64,000 bases of DNA from Nocardiopsis dassonvillei_B (GTDB taxonomy: Bacteria > Actinomycetota > Actinomycetes > Streptosporangiales > Streptosporangiaceae): assembly GCF_964273065.1 (NCBI RefSeq), contig NZ_OZ186815.1:4526001-4590000 (forward strand), in the 5' to 3' direction. Positions within the stretch are counted from its first letter, which is position 1. Each line of letters starts with the position of its first letter. The notes under the pieces were generated by a model. That model saw only the letters and a list, made by a program, of their open reading frames with translations. It was not told where the DNA came from and ran no database searches. This document shows, one piece after another, positions 9,229-17,823 of the stretch. Position numbers and translations under genes: made by a program.

Positions 9229-11019
9229 ATGACGAATCTGGTCAACCTTCAGGACGTGTCCCTGGCCTACGGGCCCCTCGTGCTCCTCGACTCGGTGTCA
9301 CTGGGCGTGGACGAGGGCGAGCGCATCGGCGTGGTCGGCCGCAACGGCGGCGGAAAGTCCACGCTGATCTCGGTGCTGTCCGGGGCCCTGCCCCCCGACT
9401 CCGGCCGGGTGGTGCACAACCGCGGCCTGCGCGTGGGCTTCCTGCACCAGCGCGACGACTTCCCCGACACCACCGTCGGCGGGTTCGTGCTGGGCGAGCG
9501 GGCCGAGCACGAGTGGGCGGGCGACGCACGCGCCCGCGACATCCTGCGCGGGCTGCTCGGCGGCTGGAGCCTGGACACCCCCATGTCGGGGCTGTCCGGC
9601 GGCGAGCGCCGCCGCGCCGGGCTGGCCCGGCTGCTGGTCGGCGACCACGACCTCCTCGTCCTGGACGAGCCCACCAACCACCTCGACATCGAGGGGATCC
9701 ACTGGCTCGCCGAGCACCTGCGCGGCCGCCCGGAGTCCCTGGTGGTCGTCACCCACGACCGCTGGTTCCTGGACGCCGTCACCACCCGCACCTGGGAGGT
9801 GGGCCGCGGCGCCGTCGAGCGCTACGAGGGCGGGTACGCCGCCTACGTGCTGGCCAAGGCCGAGCGCGAGCGCCAGGCCGCGGCCACCGAGGAGCGCCGC
9901 CAGAACCTCATGCGCAAGGAGCTGGCCTGGCTGCGCCGCGGCGCCCCCGCGCGCACCTCCAAGCCCAAGTTCCGGATCGAGGCGGCCAACCGGCTCATCC
10001 AGGACGAGCCGCCGGTGCGCGACACCGTCGAACTGGTGCGCTTCGCCAGCTCCCGCCTGGGCAAGACCGTCATCGACCTCAAGAACGTGACGGCGACCGT
10101 CCCCGGGCGGACCCTGCTGGACCGCCTCACCTGGCAGCTCGGTCCCGGCGACCGGATCGGCCTGGTCGGGGTCAACGGCGCCGGCAAGTCCACGCTGCTC
10201 AAGATCCTCGCCGAGGAGCGGGCACCCGACGAGGGCACCGTCCGCACCGGGCGCACCGTCCGGCTCGCCCACCTGTCGCAGAACGTGGCCGAGCTGGACC
10301 CCCAGGCCAGGCCCCTCCAGGCCGTCATGGACGTGCGCGAGCACGTGACCATCGGCAAGCGCGACTACACCGCCAGCCAGATGCTGGAGCGCTTCGGGTT
10401 CCGCGGCGACCGCCAGTGGACCCCGATCGGCGACCTGTCCGGCGGCGAGCGCCGGCGCCTGCAGATGCTGCGGCTGCTCATGGACGAGCCCAACGTCCTG
10501 CTGCTGGACGAGCCCACCAACGACCTGGACATCGAGACCCTCACCGAGCTGGAGGACCTGCTCGACGGCTGGCCCGGCTCCCTGGTGCTGGTCTCCCACG
10601 ACCGGTACTTCCTGGAGCGGATCACCGACCGGGTGCTGGCGCTCATGGGCGACGGCAGCCTGGCGTTCCTGCCCGGCGGCGTGGACGAGTACCTGGAGCG
10701 GCGGGCCGTCTCCCGGGGCGAGGTCGCGGTGCCCACCGCGGGCGGGACCGCCGAGCCCGGGGCCGGGGACGGGGACGGGGACGGGCGCCCGGCGGTGTCG
10801 GCGGCCGACCGGCGCGCCGCCCAGAAGGAGATGCAGCGCGTCGAGCGGCGGATGGACAGGATCGCCAGGCGCGAGGCCGAGCTGCACGAGCAGATGGCCG
10901 CCGCCGCGGAGGACTACACCCGGCTCGCCGAGCTCGACGCCGAGGCCAAGGCCCTGGCCGGCGAGAAGGAGGAGCTGGAGATGATCTGGCTGGAGCAGGC
11001 CGAGCTGGTCGGAGACTGA
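9229..11019 (+). CDS. ABC-F family ATPase (ribosome-associated)
   Basis: A 596-residue protein with two ABC cassettes and no membrane segment. Walker A motifs are GRNGGGKST (~38) and GVNGAGKST (~317); each cassette has an LSGGERRR signature and a Walker B with DEPTN(H/D)LD. The linker between cassettes is charged, and a Glu/Arg-rich C-terminal coiled coil (from about residue 525) follows a Gly/Asp-rich hinge, as in Uup/EttA-type proteins. Such proteins act on the ribosome in translation, antibiotic protection or assembly; the subtype is not assigned. ATG 9229 fits the family start MTNLVNLQDV; an in-frame ATG 9220 is three codons earlier. GACAAT at 9216-9221 could be a -10 box giving a leaderless message. 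Confidence 0.9.
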   Translation: MTNLVNLQDVSLAYGPLVLLDSVSLGVDEGERIGVVGRNGGGKSTLISVLSGALPPDSGRVVHNRGLRVGFLHQRDDFPDTTVGGFVLGERAEHEWAGDARARDILRGLLGGWSLDTPMSGLSGGERRRAGLARLLVGDHDLLVLDEPTNHLDIEGIHWLAEHLRGRPESLVVVTHDRWFLDAVTTRTWEVGRGAVERYEGGYAAYVLAKAERERQAAATEERRQNLMRKELAWLRRGAPARTSKPKFRIEAANRLIQDEPPVRDTVELVRFASSRLGKTVIDLKNVTATVPGRTLLDRLTWQLGPGDRIGLVGVNGAGKSTLLKILAEERAPDEGTVRTGRTVRLAHLSQNVAELDPQARPLQAVMDVREHVTIGKRDYTASQMLERFGFRGDRQWTPIGDLSGGERRRLQMLRLLMDEPNVLLLDEPTNDLDIETLTELEDLLDGWPGSLVLVSHDRYFLERITDRVLALMGDGSLAFLPGGVDEYLERRAVSRGEVAVPTAGGTAEPGAGDGDGDGRPAVSAADRRAAQKEMQRVERRMDRIARREAELHEQMAAAAEDYTRLAELDAEAKALAGEKEELEMIWLEQAELVGD

Positions 11020-11029
11020 CCCGCCGCGG

Positions 11030-11929
11030 TCAGCGGGCGCCGGCGCGCAGGGCCGCCACCGCCCCCACCGTGGCGTACCCGCGCCACTCCAGCGCCGCGG
11101 CGGGGGAGTGGCAGGTGAAGTCGACCTCCCAGCCCCCGTCGGGGCGCAGCCCCCGTCCCAGGCGGTCGAGGTCGTCGGCGACGGCGCCCGGGTCCAGGGT
11201 CTCCCGGACCGGGCGGCCCGGCTCGGGCGCGTAGTCGAGGGGGTGGAGTGTCTCGCCCTCCGCGCCGCCCGCCACGGGGATCCGGCCGTCGGCGGGCACG
11301 AACCGGCCCAGGCGGCGCAGCAGCGCCACCGCCCCGGGGCGGGTGTCCGCGACCGCGTCGAGGAACCCCAGGGTGAACGACAGCACGTACGCGAAGGGCG
11401 GCTCCCCGGCCTCGGCGAGCGCGGCGGCCTCCCGGAGGCAGTACTCCGTCGCCGTGGCGAGCCAGGGGTGGGCCGCGACGCGGGGGTCCGTCCGCGCCAG
11501 GCGGTGGGCCTGCGCGGTGACCGCGGCGGTGATCTGCGGCGAGGACGACTCCGGGTCGGCCGACACCCAGAAGGGCGCGCAGGCGGCGGGATCCGTGACG
11601 GGGAGCGCGAACGGCAGCCCGCCGTCGGGCAGGGTCGTCCCCTGGAGCCAGCCGAGGAGTGCCGGGGTGTGCGGGGACGCCGCGGGTGCGGCGTCCGCCA
11701 TCGCCTCTAGGGCGTGCAGGGCGCCGCCGGGCTGGCTCTCGGGGGAGCGCAGGTCAGGTTCCAGGCCGCGGCCGTAACCGCCGTCGGGATTGCGGTAGGC
11801 GTCCAGCGCCGCCAGTACCGCGGGGCCGGTGTGCTCGGTGGGGCTGACGAGGTGCTCGAAGCGCCTGCGGTCCAGCAGGCGGGCGTGTCCGGCCATGAAG
11901 GCGGACACCCGGTCGGTGTCGATGTGCAT
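11030..11929 (-). CDS. Prenyltransferase/squalene-oxidase-repeat-like (alpha-toroid) protein
   Basis: A 299-residue protein of unassigned function. The N-terminus (RRRFEHLVSPTEHTGP, then YRNPDGGYGRGLEPDLR) and a later GLRPDGGWEVDFTCHSPAA segment resemble the Gly-rich repeat turns of the alpha-alpha toroid fold shared by terpene cyclases and protein prenyltransferases. The DxDD catalytic signature of class II cyclases is not seen, so catalysis is not claimed. No signal peptide. Start ATG 11929 is chosen because the long upstream frame is antisense to the neighbouring genes. It converges with the ABC-F gene (10 bp apart) and lies downstream of the AraC-type regulator gene on the same strand. 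Confidence 0.65.
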   Translation of the reverse strand: MHIDTDRVSAFMAGHARLLDRRRFEHLVSPTEHTGPAVLAALDAYRNPDGGYGRGLEPDLRSPESQPGGALHALEAMADAAPAASPHTPALLGWLQGTTLPDGGLPFALPVTDPAACAPFWVSADPESSSPQITAAVTAQAHRLARTDPRVAAHPWLATATEYCLREAAALAEAGEPPFAYVLSFTLGFLDAVADTRPGAVALLRRLGRFVPADGRIPVAGGAEGETLHPLDYAPEPGRPVRETLDPGAVADDLDRLGRGLRPDGGWEVDFTCHSPAAALEWRGYATVGAVAALRAGAR

Positions 11930-11976
11930 GCGCCCAGCCTGGCGCGCACGCACGGCCCGGGTCTTGAACGAAACGG

Positions 11977-12654
11977 TCACCCCGCCGCGCGGTGCAGCAG
12001 CGCCCCCGGAGGCAGGCCGGCCAGCCGGGTCGCCTCGCGGGTGAAGTGCGCCTGGTCGGCGTACCCGGCGGTGGCGGAGGCCTCGCCCAGCGGTGTCCCG
12101 GACCGGGCCAGGCGCAGGGCGCGCTGGAAGCGGTGGACCGACATGAGCGTCTTGGGCCCGTAGCCGAACAGCCGGTCGCAGGCGCGCCGCAGCGAGCGCT
12201 CGGACATGCCGTGCGCCCGGGCGATCCCGGACACCGTGCGGAGACCGCGGGCCGCCCGGTCCAGGGAGGCGGCCAGGCGCAGCGGTGCGGGGTCGGGATC
12301 GGAGTCGCGCCACAGCGCCGCGAACACGCGCTCCAGGACCGCGGGAGGGGCGTCCTCCCGCACCGCGGGCGGGCGGACCAGGTCGGCCAGGTCGACGCGC
12401 CGGTCGGCCAGCTCCCGCGCGGGCACCCCCAGCAGCGCGTGCGCCGCTCCGGGGGCCAGCCGCAGCCCCCAGGTCTCCTCGCCGGGCCGGAGCCCCTCGA
12501 CCTGCGCGACCGTGTCGGGCCCGGCCACCACGAGGCGGCCGCGGTGCCACATCAGGTCCATTGCGGCGTCGGGCAGCACCCGGTGGGGGTCCTGGGCCCG
12601 GACGCGCCACAGGACGCCCGCCCGCCCGCGCCACTCCGTGTACCCACCCGTCAC
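11977..12654 (-). CDS. AraC-family transcriptional regulator with DUF6597-like N-terminal domain
   Basis: With the start at GTG 12654 the protein has 225 residues. The N-terminal part (YTEWRGR, then VLPDAAMDLMW and LVVAGPDT) matches the DUF6597 ligand-domain pattern found in front of AraC HTH domains. The C-terminal part is the two-helix HTH (GIARAHGMSERSLRRACDR, FGYGPKTLMSVHRFQRAL, ATAGYADQAHFTREATR). An upstream in-frame ATG (12741) would add 29 residues; I prefer 12654 because TAGGAT (12714-12709, minus strand) looks like a -10 box between the two. It is divergent from the quinone oxidoreductase gene and may control it. Confidence 0.8.
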   Translation of the reverse strand: MTGGYTEWRGRAGVLWRVRAQDPHRVLPDAAMDLMWHRGRLVVAGPDTVAQVEGLRPGEETWGLRLAPGAAHALLGVPARELADRRVDLADLVRPPAVREDAPPAVLERVFAALWRDSDPDPAPLRLAASLDRAARGLRTVSGIARAHGMSERSLRRACDRLFGYGPKTLMSVHRFQRALRLARSGTPLGEASATAGYADQAHFTREATRLAGLPPGALLHRAAG

Positions 12655-12811
12655 CCGCCACCACCCCCAACGGACGCCTCCGGCGCGGTTCGCCCGGCCG
12701 TACCCCGATCCTACGGTCCGGCCCATTGGTTCGATGGTCATCAAAGTTTGACAGGGATCGTACTTTCGTGGTCGGATGGCGCCCACGGAACCCGGCGGGA
12801 GAGGGCGAGCG

Positions 12812-13816
12812 ATGTCCAGGACGGTGCTGTTCCACGAGTACGGCGGACCCGAGGTGCTGACCCTCGCGGACGCCCCGCCCGGCGAGCCGGGGGCGGGGGA
12901 GGCCCTCGTCCGCGTCGACGCCATCGGCCTCAACCGGGCCGAGGCGCTCTTCCGCTCCGGCCGCTACATCGAACCGGTGCGCCGCTTCCCCGCCCGCCTG
13001 GGCCTGGAGGCGGCGGGCGCCGTCGAGGCCCTGGGCCCGGGCGTCACCGGGCTCCGGGTCGGGGACGAGGTCAGTGTTCTGCCGGTCTTCTCCCAGAACG
13101 ACCACGGCGTGTACGCCGAGCGGGCCGTGGTCCCGGCCGCCGCCCTGGTCCGCCGCCCCGCGGGGCTCGACGCCGAGGCCGGGGCGGCCGTGTGGATGCC
13201 CTACCTCACCGCCTACGGCGGGCTCGTGGAGGTCGGCGGCCTCCGGCCGGGGGACGCCGTCGTGCTGACCGCGGCCTCCAGTGGTGTCGGCCTGGCGGCC
13301 CTCCGCGTCGCCGAGCGGGTCGGCGCCACCGCGATCGCCGTCACCCGCACCGCCGCCAAGCGGGACGCCCTGCTGCGGGAGGGCGCGGCGGAGGTCGTCG
13401 TGAGCGGTGAGGAGGACGTCGCCGGCCGGGTCCTGGAGATCACCGGCGGGCGGGGCGTGCCGCTGGTGTTCGACGCCGTCGCGGGGCCGGGGGTGCGCGA
13501 CCTGGCCCGGGTGGTCGCCCCCGGCGGGACCCTGCTGCTGTACGGGATGTCCGGCGGTGAGGCGACGCCCTACCCGGCCTTCGAACCGGGCGTGCCCGCG
13601 CTGAACATGCGCACCTACACGCTGCCGGAGACCGTGCGGGACCCGGAGCGCGGGCGGCGGGCGGTCGCGTTCGTGACGGCGGGCCTGCGCTCGGGGGCCT
13701 TCCGGCCCGCCGTGGACCCGACCCGCTTCGAGCTGGACGGGATCGCCGACGCGCACCGGTACATGGAGCAGGTGGACGCGCGGGTGGGCAAGATCGTGGT
13801 CTCCGTCGACCACTGA
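12812..13816 (+). CDS. Zinc-independent NADPH:quinone oxidoreductase / MDR-family alcohol dehydrogenase
   Basis: A 334-residue medium-chain dehydrogenase/reductase. The GroES-like N-terminal domain (GPEVLTLADAP, then GLEAAGAVEALG) is followed by a Rossmann domain with LTAASSGVGLAALRVAERVGA, the NADPH-binding AxSSGVG variant typical of quinone oxidoreductases. The zinc ligands of classical alcohol dehydrogenases are absent. It probably reduces quinones or enones with NADPH in the cytosol. Start ATG 12812 has GAGGGCG about 6 nt before it. It is divergent from an AraC-type regulator gene with 157 bp between starts, a usual arrangement for local control. Confidence 0.88.
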   Translation: MSRTVLFHEYGGPEVLTLADAPPGEPGAGEALVRVDAIGLNRAEALFRSGRYIEPVRRFPARLGLEAAGAVEALGPGVTGLRVGDEVSVLPVFSQNDHGVYAERAVVPAAALVRRPAGLDAEAGAAVWMPYLTAYGGLVEVGGLRPGDAVVLTAASSGVGLAALRVAERVGATAIAVTRTAAKRDALLREGAAEVVVSGEEDVAGRVLEITGGRGVPLVFDAVAGPGVRDLARVVAPGGTLLLYGMSGGEATPYPAFEPGVPALNMRTYTLPETVRDPERGRRAVAFVTAGLRSGAFRPAVDPTRFELDGIADAHRYMEQVDARVGKIVVSVDH

Positions 13817-13914
13817 CCACGCCCTGAATGTCCGGAAAAGGACGGTGGGCATGGTTCGCCGTGGTTTTCCCCCGGCGCGGCGTGTCCACCGCCTGCGCCG
13901 GTTACGGTTGCCGC

Positions 13915-14142
13915 ATGGTCATGTGGGCTTCGGACAACCGGGCGGGGAAGGTGCGGGAGGGGCTGACCCTGCTGCTGTCCCAGGGGCTGATCGACGATTT
14001 CGAGATCCGCCCCGACGACGAGCACCCCTACCGGGTCACCATGCCCGTGGGGGTCATCCCGCTGACCGAGCACCAGGCCGCGCACTTCCTGCTCGGCGCC
14101 GTCACCGCCCGCTTCGGCCCCCTCGCCCGCGGCACCCCCTGA
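13915..14142 (+). CDS. Small hypothetical protein
   Basis: A 75-residue acidic/amphipathic protein (MVMWASDNRAGKVREG..., then RPDDEHPYRVTMPVG and HQAAHFLLGAVTARFG). I do not recognise the family. ATG 13915 lies 6 nt after a TACGGT -10-like box (13903-13908), suggesting a leaderless message. The frame also extends upstream to 13828 with less protein-like composition. The 3' end overlaps no gene but abuts the toxin relic on the other strand. Confidence 0.45.
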   Translation: MVMWASDNRAGKVREGLTLLLSQGLIDDFEIRPDDEHPYRVTMPVGVIPLTEHQAAHFLLGAVTARFGPLARGTP

Positions 14143-14156
14143 CCCGCGCCCCACCC

Positions 14157-14399
14157 GCCGTGGTGGTACCGGCAGGCGGCGATGCGGATCTCGTCGCCGG
14201 AGACCTCGTACACCGGCCGGTGTTCATCGGTGGTCCTGCGGGACCGGTAGCCCCGGAAACCGTGCCGCGGGGGTTCGGGCCCGCCCGTTCCCCCGTCGCC
14301 GTTGCGCCCGATGCCCTCGATGAGCGTGTCGGTGCGCTCGAGGACCTTGCGGTCCTGCCGCTGCCACCGGAGAGGGTCCTCCCGGGCGCCCCGGGCGAA
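14157..14399 (-). pseudogene. YoeB/Txe-family toxin relic (no start, no stop)
   Basis: Reading the minus strand in one frame gives a sequence alignable end to end with YoeB-type mRNA interferases: EDPLRWQRQDRKVLERTDTL near the N-terminus, then GPEPPRHGFRGYRSRR, TTDEHRPVYEV and a terminal IRIAACRYHHGG. The family pattern is ED(Y)LxWQxxDRK, KPEPLxxxxxGxWSRRI, xEHRLVY and CRYHY. The frame has no start codon near the expected N-terminus, there is no stop after the CRYHH end (it runs on antisense into the 13915 gene), and the terminal catalytic Tyr has become His. No YefM-type antitoxin precedes it; that place is taken by the lipoprotein gene. It is judged a decayed toxin gene. Confidence 0.75.
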
Positions 14400-14436
14400 G
14401 GCGCCGGGCCGCGGGGCTCCGGCGCCTTCGGCGGGG

Positions 14437-15441
14437 TCAGCGCACGTGGGAGGCGAATTCCTCGGCGATGACCGTGGCCCCGGCCTTGTTGGTGTGGATG
14501 TCCGGACCCAGGTCCACGTTGCACATCCACGTGTAGTCGCAGATCGCCTGGAGGTTGACCGGCATGGCCCCCTCCTCCGGGACGTCGAAGTCGGTGGAGT
14601 CGAACGCCGCCTCCACGTCGGCGACCTCGATTCCCTCGGCGGCGTAGGCCGACCGCAGGGAGTCGTTCATGGCCTCCAGGACCTCGGTGGCGTACCCGGC
14701 GAAGGTCGCGTCGAAGGGGATCTCGCCCTCGACCTCGCCCAGCCCCGGTCCGGCCTCGGGGTCGACCGGGGTGGCGTCGGAGGGTTCCTCCGAGGGCTCG
14801 TCCGACGGGTCCTCGCCGGGCTCGAGCAGCATCGCCGCGAGGAACGGGTTGTAGTAGGTCATCCCGATGATCCGGGTGTCCGGGCCGGCCGCGGCGCGCA
14901 GCCGGGAGGCGATCACCGGCGCCTCGGTCTCGATGCGCTCCAGGCCGTCCTCGATGCACTCCGTGTCCACGACGGGGCCGCCCCCGCCCGGCGCCTCGTC
15001 CATGCCCCGGACGCAGCGGGTGAAGTTGTTGCCGCCGATGGTCACGGTGACCAGGTCCACCCGCCCCTCGTGCTCGGACAGGAACTCCTCGGCCGCCTCG
15101 ATCTGCGGGCGCCCGCCGTACCGCTCCTCGCAGTAGGCGATCCCGCCCTCCAGGAAGGTGGTGGTGTCCTCGCCGCCGCAGCCGCTGCGCTCGTGGCGCA
15201 GCGTCGAGTCGGCGTCGTACAGGGTGCGGTACAGGATGTCCGTGTACCCGTCGGAGGTCTCGGAGGGCCCGCTCTCGCCCGGCTGCACGCCCACCGCCAG
15301 CGAGTCGCCCAGGGAGAGGTAGTACCGCTCCTGGGCCCCCGTCGACGCGTCCTCCCCGTCCGCCGCGCAGCCGGTCGCCGCCAGGGCCGTCGCGGCCACC
15401 GCGGCGACGGCGGCGTACCGGACGTTCCACCGGATTCTCAC
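14437..15441 (-). CDS. SGNH/GDSL-family hydrolase, predicted lipoprotein
   Basis: A 334-residue secreted esterase/lipase-like protein. The N-terminus is a signal peptide with a lipobox-like ALAATGC, predicting lipid anchoring at Cys. SGNH blocks are block I LSLGDSLAVG (Ser nucleophile), block III TIGGNN and the C-terminal DIHTNKAG with the Asp-x-x-His pair. Between them lies an acidic low-complexity insert of repeated EDPSDEPSEEPSD type. Four cysteines in the C-terminal half could form disulfides. The substrate is unknown. GTG 15441 has GGAGAG 7 nt upstream. It follows marR in the same direction, with 86 bp between. Confidence 0.85.
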   Translation of the reverse strand: MRIRWNVRYAAVAAVAATALAATGCAADGEDASTGAQERYYLSLGDSLAVGVQPGESGPSETSDGYTDILYRTLYDADSTLRHERSGCGGEDTTTFLEGGIAYCEERYGGRPQIEAAEEFLSEHEGRVDLVTVTIGGNNFTRCVRGMDEAPGGGGPVVDTECIEDGLERIETEAPVIASRLRAAAGPDTRIIGMTYYNPFLAAMLLEPGEDPSDEPSEEPSDATPVDPEAGPGLGEVEGEIPFDATFAGYATEVLEAMNDSLRSAYAAEGIEVADVEAAFDSTDFDVPEEGAMPVNLQAICDYTWMCNVDLGPDIHTNKAGATVIAEEFASHVR

Positions 15442-15527
15442 AGTCGCTCTCCAACCAGATGTGAAGTCCAAGGGATGCGCGCCGTGGCGGCCCCGGTGAG
15501 AGGACGGATACCGCCGGGTAACAACAC

Positions 15528-16031
15528 TTACCGACCGGAAGGTTCGGTGTCGAGGGGCACCAGGAGGCATCTGAGTAACGATGCGAGCTGCTCGCGCTGC
15601 TGCGGCGCCATCGGGGCCAGGAGGGTCTCCTCGTACCGCAGCAGGGACTCCAGTGCCGCGTCGATGCGCTCGGCGCCCTGGTCGGTCAGCCGCACCAGCA
15701 CGCCGCGCTTGTCGGCGGGGTCGGGGCGGCGCCGCACCAGTCCCGCGGCGGCCAGCCGGTCCACCCGGTTCGTCATGGTCCCGGAGGTCACCAGCGTCGC
15801 CCGCAGCAGCCGGCCCGGGCTCAGCTCGTAGGGCGGCCCGGAGCGGCGCAGCTCGGCCAGGACGTCGAACTCCCAGGGCTCCAGGGAGTGCTCGGTGAAC
15901 ACGGTCCGCCGGGCCCGGTCCAGGTGTCGGGCCAGCCGGGACACCCGGCTGAGCACCTCGAGCGGCGTCACGTCCACGTCCGGCCGTTCGGCACGCCACG
16001 CCTCGATCAGCCCATCCACCTCATCGCGCAT
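15528..16031 (-). CDS. MarR-family transcriptional regulator
   Basis: A 167-residue winged-helix regulator. It has the MarR core: LEPWEFDVLAELRRSG, the recognition helix in LLRATLVTSGTMTNRVDRL, and the wing DPADKRGVLVRLTDQG. The effector is unknown. ATG 16031 follows a TAAGCT box (16043-16038 on the minus strand) by 6 nt, so the message is probably leaderless, and the palindrome at 16046-16059 overlaps that promoter, implying autoregulation. The GDSL lipoprotein gene lies downstream in the same direction and may be cotranscribed. Confidence 0.9.
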   Translation of the reverse strand: MRDEVDGLIEAWRAERPDVDVTPLEVLSRVSRLARHLDRARRTVFTEHSLEPWEFDVLAELRRSGPPYELSPGRLLRATLVTSGTMTNRVDRLAAAGLVRRRPDPADKRGVLVRLTDQGAERIDAALESLLRYEETLLAPMAPQQREQLASLLRCLLVPLDTEPSGR

Positions 16032-16045
16032 GGACCCAGCTTATC

Positions 16046-16059
16046 TCTTGACATCAAGA
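16046..16059. promoter_or_regulatory. MarR-type operator upstream of marR
   Basis: TCTTGA-CA-TCAAGA is a perfect 6-bp inverted repeat with a 2-bp centre, 14 bp before the marR start and overlapping its promoter. The TTGA-N2-TCAA form is a common MarR-family recognition pattern. Confidence 0.7.
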
Positions 16060-16061
16060 TA

Positions 16062-16094
16062 GTGGGGCGGGTATGCGATGCACACCCGCCCCAC
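16062..16094 (-). terminator. Hairpin between tetR and marR
   Basis: Perfect 11-bp arms (16062-16072 / 16084-16094) with an 11-nt loop lie just downstream of the minus-strand TetR stop codon, ahead of the marR promoter. Confidence 0.6.
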
Positions 16095-16108
16095 CGGACT
16101 CCCCGCGC

Positions 16109-16759
16109 CTAGCGGGTGCGCCTGGTCCGCAGCCTGGGCTTGGCCTCCAGGCTCGACAGCCCGTTCCACGCCAGGTTGACCAGGTGCGCCGCCACCACCT
16201 CGCGCCTGGGCCTGCGCACCTCCAGCCACCACTGCCCGGTCAGTGCCCACATGCCCACCAGGGCCTGGGCGTACATGGGGGCGAGCGCGGGGTCGTAGCC
16301 CCGCTCGGCGAACTCGTCCACCATGATGTACTCGACCTGGCTGGCGATGTCGTTGATCAGGCCGGCGAAGCTCCCCGTTCCGGAGGCCACGTGCGAGTCG
16401 CGGGTGAGCACCCGGAACCCGACCGTGTTCTCCTCGACGTAGCGCAGCAGGGCCAGGGCCGCCTTCTCGATCTTGTTGCGGGCGCTGTCGGCGGTGAGGG
16501 CCTCCGAGACCATGCCCACCAGGGTGCGCATCTCCTGGTCGACCACGACCGCGTAGATGCCCTCCTTGCCGCCGAAGTGCTCGTAGACCACGGGTTTGGA
16601 CACGCCCGCCCGTGCGGCGATCTCCTCCACGGAGGTCGCGTCGAACCCGCGTTCGGCGAACAGCTCCCGGCCGATCTCCAGTAGCTGCCGCCGACGCTCC
16701 TCGCCCGTCATGCGCTTGCGGCGCACACGGACCCTCTGCTCGCTGTCGGCTGCTCCCAT
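16109..16759 (-). CDS. TetR-family regulator, likely of the adjacent desaturase
   Basis: 216 residues. The N-terminal HTH (RRQLLEIGRELFAERGFDAT, then VEEIAARAGVSKPVVYEHFG) is a canonical TetR domain; the C-terminal part is a helical ligand domain. It starts 14 bp after the desaturase stop codon, in the same direction, so the two form an operon. TetR proteins paired this way with desaturases (for example DesT of Pseudomonas) sense acyl-CoA and control unsaturated fatty acid synthesis; that role is inferred here. TAGGAT at 16776-16771 (minus strand) may give an additional near-leaderless promoter. The likely operator lies upstream of the desaturase. Confidence 0.88.
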   Translation of the reverse strand: MGAADSEQRVRVRRKRMTGEERRRQLLEIGRELFAERGFDATSVEEIAARAGVSKPVVYEHFGGKEGIYAVVVDQEMRTLVGMVSEALTADSARNKIEKAALALLRYVEENTVGFRVLTRDSHVASGTGSFAGLINDIASQVEYIMVDEFAERGYDPALAPMYAQALVGMWALTGQWWLEVRRPRREVVAAHLVNLAWNGLSSLEAKPRLRTRRTR

Positions 16760-16773
16760 GATGGTCAAGAATC

Positions 16774-17724
16774 CTAAACGCTGACCCGCTTGGCGGCGAG
16801 TCGCTCGTTGTCGGGCCAGCGCACCTTGGTGGCCCAGCCGAACTTCTCGAAGACCCAGATGAGGCGGGCGGAGATGTCGATCTGGCCCTTGAGCACGCCG
16901 TGCCGGGCGCAGGTCGGGTCGGCGTGGTGCAGGTTGTGCCAGGACTCGCCGAACGACGGGATGGCCAGCCACCACACGTTGCGGGAGCGGTCGCGCACCT
17001 CGAAGTTCTCCTCGCCGATGGTGTGGCAGATGGAGTTGATCGACCAGGTCACGTGGTGCAGCAGCGCCACCCGGACCAGGCTCGCCCAGAAGAAGGCGGT
17101 GGCCGCGCCCCACCAGGACATGGTGACCAGGCCGCCGATGAGGGCGGGGGCGCCCAGGGAGAAGATCACGATCGGGCCGAACAGCTTGTCGACGAGGAGC
17201 ACGTCCTTGTCCTTGAGCAGGTCCGGGGCGAAGCGGCGGGGCGAGGTCTTCTTGTCGTCCAGGTACATCCACGCCATGTGCGCGTAGTAGAGGCCCTTGG
17301 CGACCGACTTCCAGTCGTCGCCGAACCGCCACGGCGAGTGCGGGTCGCCCTCGGCGTCGGCGTACTTGTGGTGGCGGCGGTGGTCGGCCACCCACTTGAT
17401 GACGCTGCCCTCGATGGCCATCGAGCCGGCGACGGCGAGCGCGATCTTCAGCGGGCGGTTGGCGCGGAACGAGCCGTGGGTGAAGTGGCGGTGGAAGCCG
17501 ACCGTGATGCCCAGGCCGCTGATCACGTAGAACACCACGGCGATGGAGATGTCGAGCAGGCTCAGGCCCCAGCCCCAGAAGAACGGGACGGAGGCGAGCA
17601 GTGCGATGAGGGGGATGAACACGAACGCGAAGACCGTGAAGCGCTCGGCCCGGCCGCGCAGCTCGGGCTCGTACTCGGGAATGGGCGCCCGCTTGGCGGC
17701 GGGCGACTCGGGTGCGGCGGTCAT
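16774..17724 (-). CDS. Acyl-CoA delta-9 desaturase (stearoyl-CoA desaturase type)
   Basis: A 316-residue integral membrane di-iron desaturase that introduces a double bond into acyl-CoA. The three histidine boxes are present: HRHFTH, HRRHH and the C-terminal HNLHH, with the extra NSICHTIG asparagine/histidine segment typical of the SCD class. About four hydrophobic helices are visible in two pairs. The frame extends 21 codons further upstream, but ATG 17724 is supported by GAGGTAGGG about 6 nt before it and by the family N-terminus. It is first gene of a desaturase-tetR operon; a perfect operator-like palindrome lies 100 bp upstream. Confidence 0.92.
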   Translation of the reverse strand: MTAAPESPAAKRAPIPEYEPELRGRAERFTVFAFVFIPLIALLASVPFFWGWGLSLLDISIAVVFYVISGLGITVGFHRHFTHGSFRANRPLKIALAVAGSMAIEGSVIKWVADHRRHHKYADAEGDPHSPWRFGDDWKSVAKGLYYAHMAWMYLDDKKTSPRRFAPDLLKDKDVLLVDKLFGPIVIFSLGAPALIGGLVTMSWWGAATAFFWASLVRVALLHHVTWSINSICHTIGEENFEVRDRSRNVWWLAIPSFGESWHNLHHADPTCARHGVLKGQIDISARLIWVFEKFGWATKVRWPDNERLAAKRVSV

Positions 17725-17823
17725 GTTGTCCCTACCTCGTGATCGGAGACGTCGTCTGGAGGTCAGGGCTGCCGGGAGCTCGGGCATCCGTCGCGACGGC
17801 CCAACCTATACCTACGTAACCGT

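Noticed and set aside
11030..13852. Minus-strand frame of 940 codons
   Set aside because: Only the last 299 codons resemble a protein; the rest is antisense to the quinone oxidoreductase and AraC genes.
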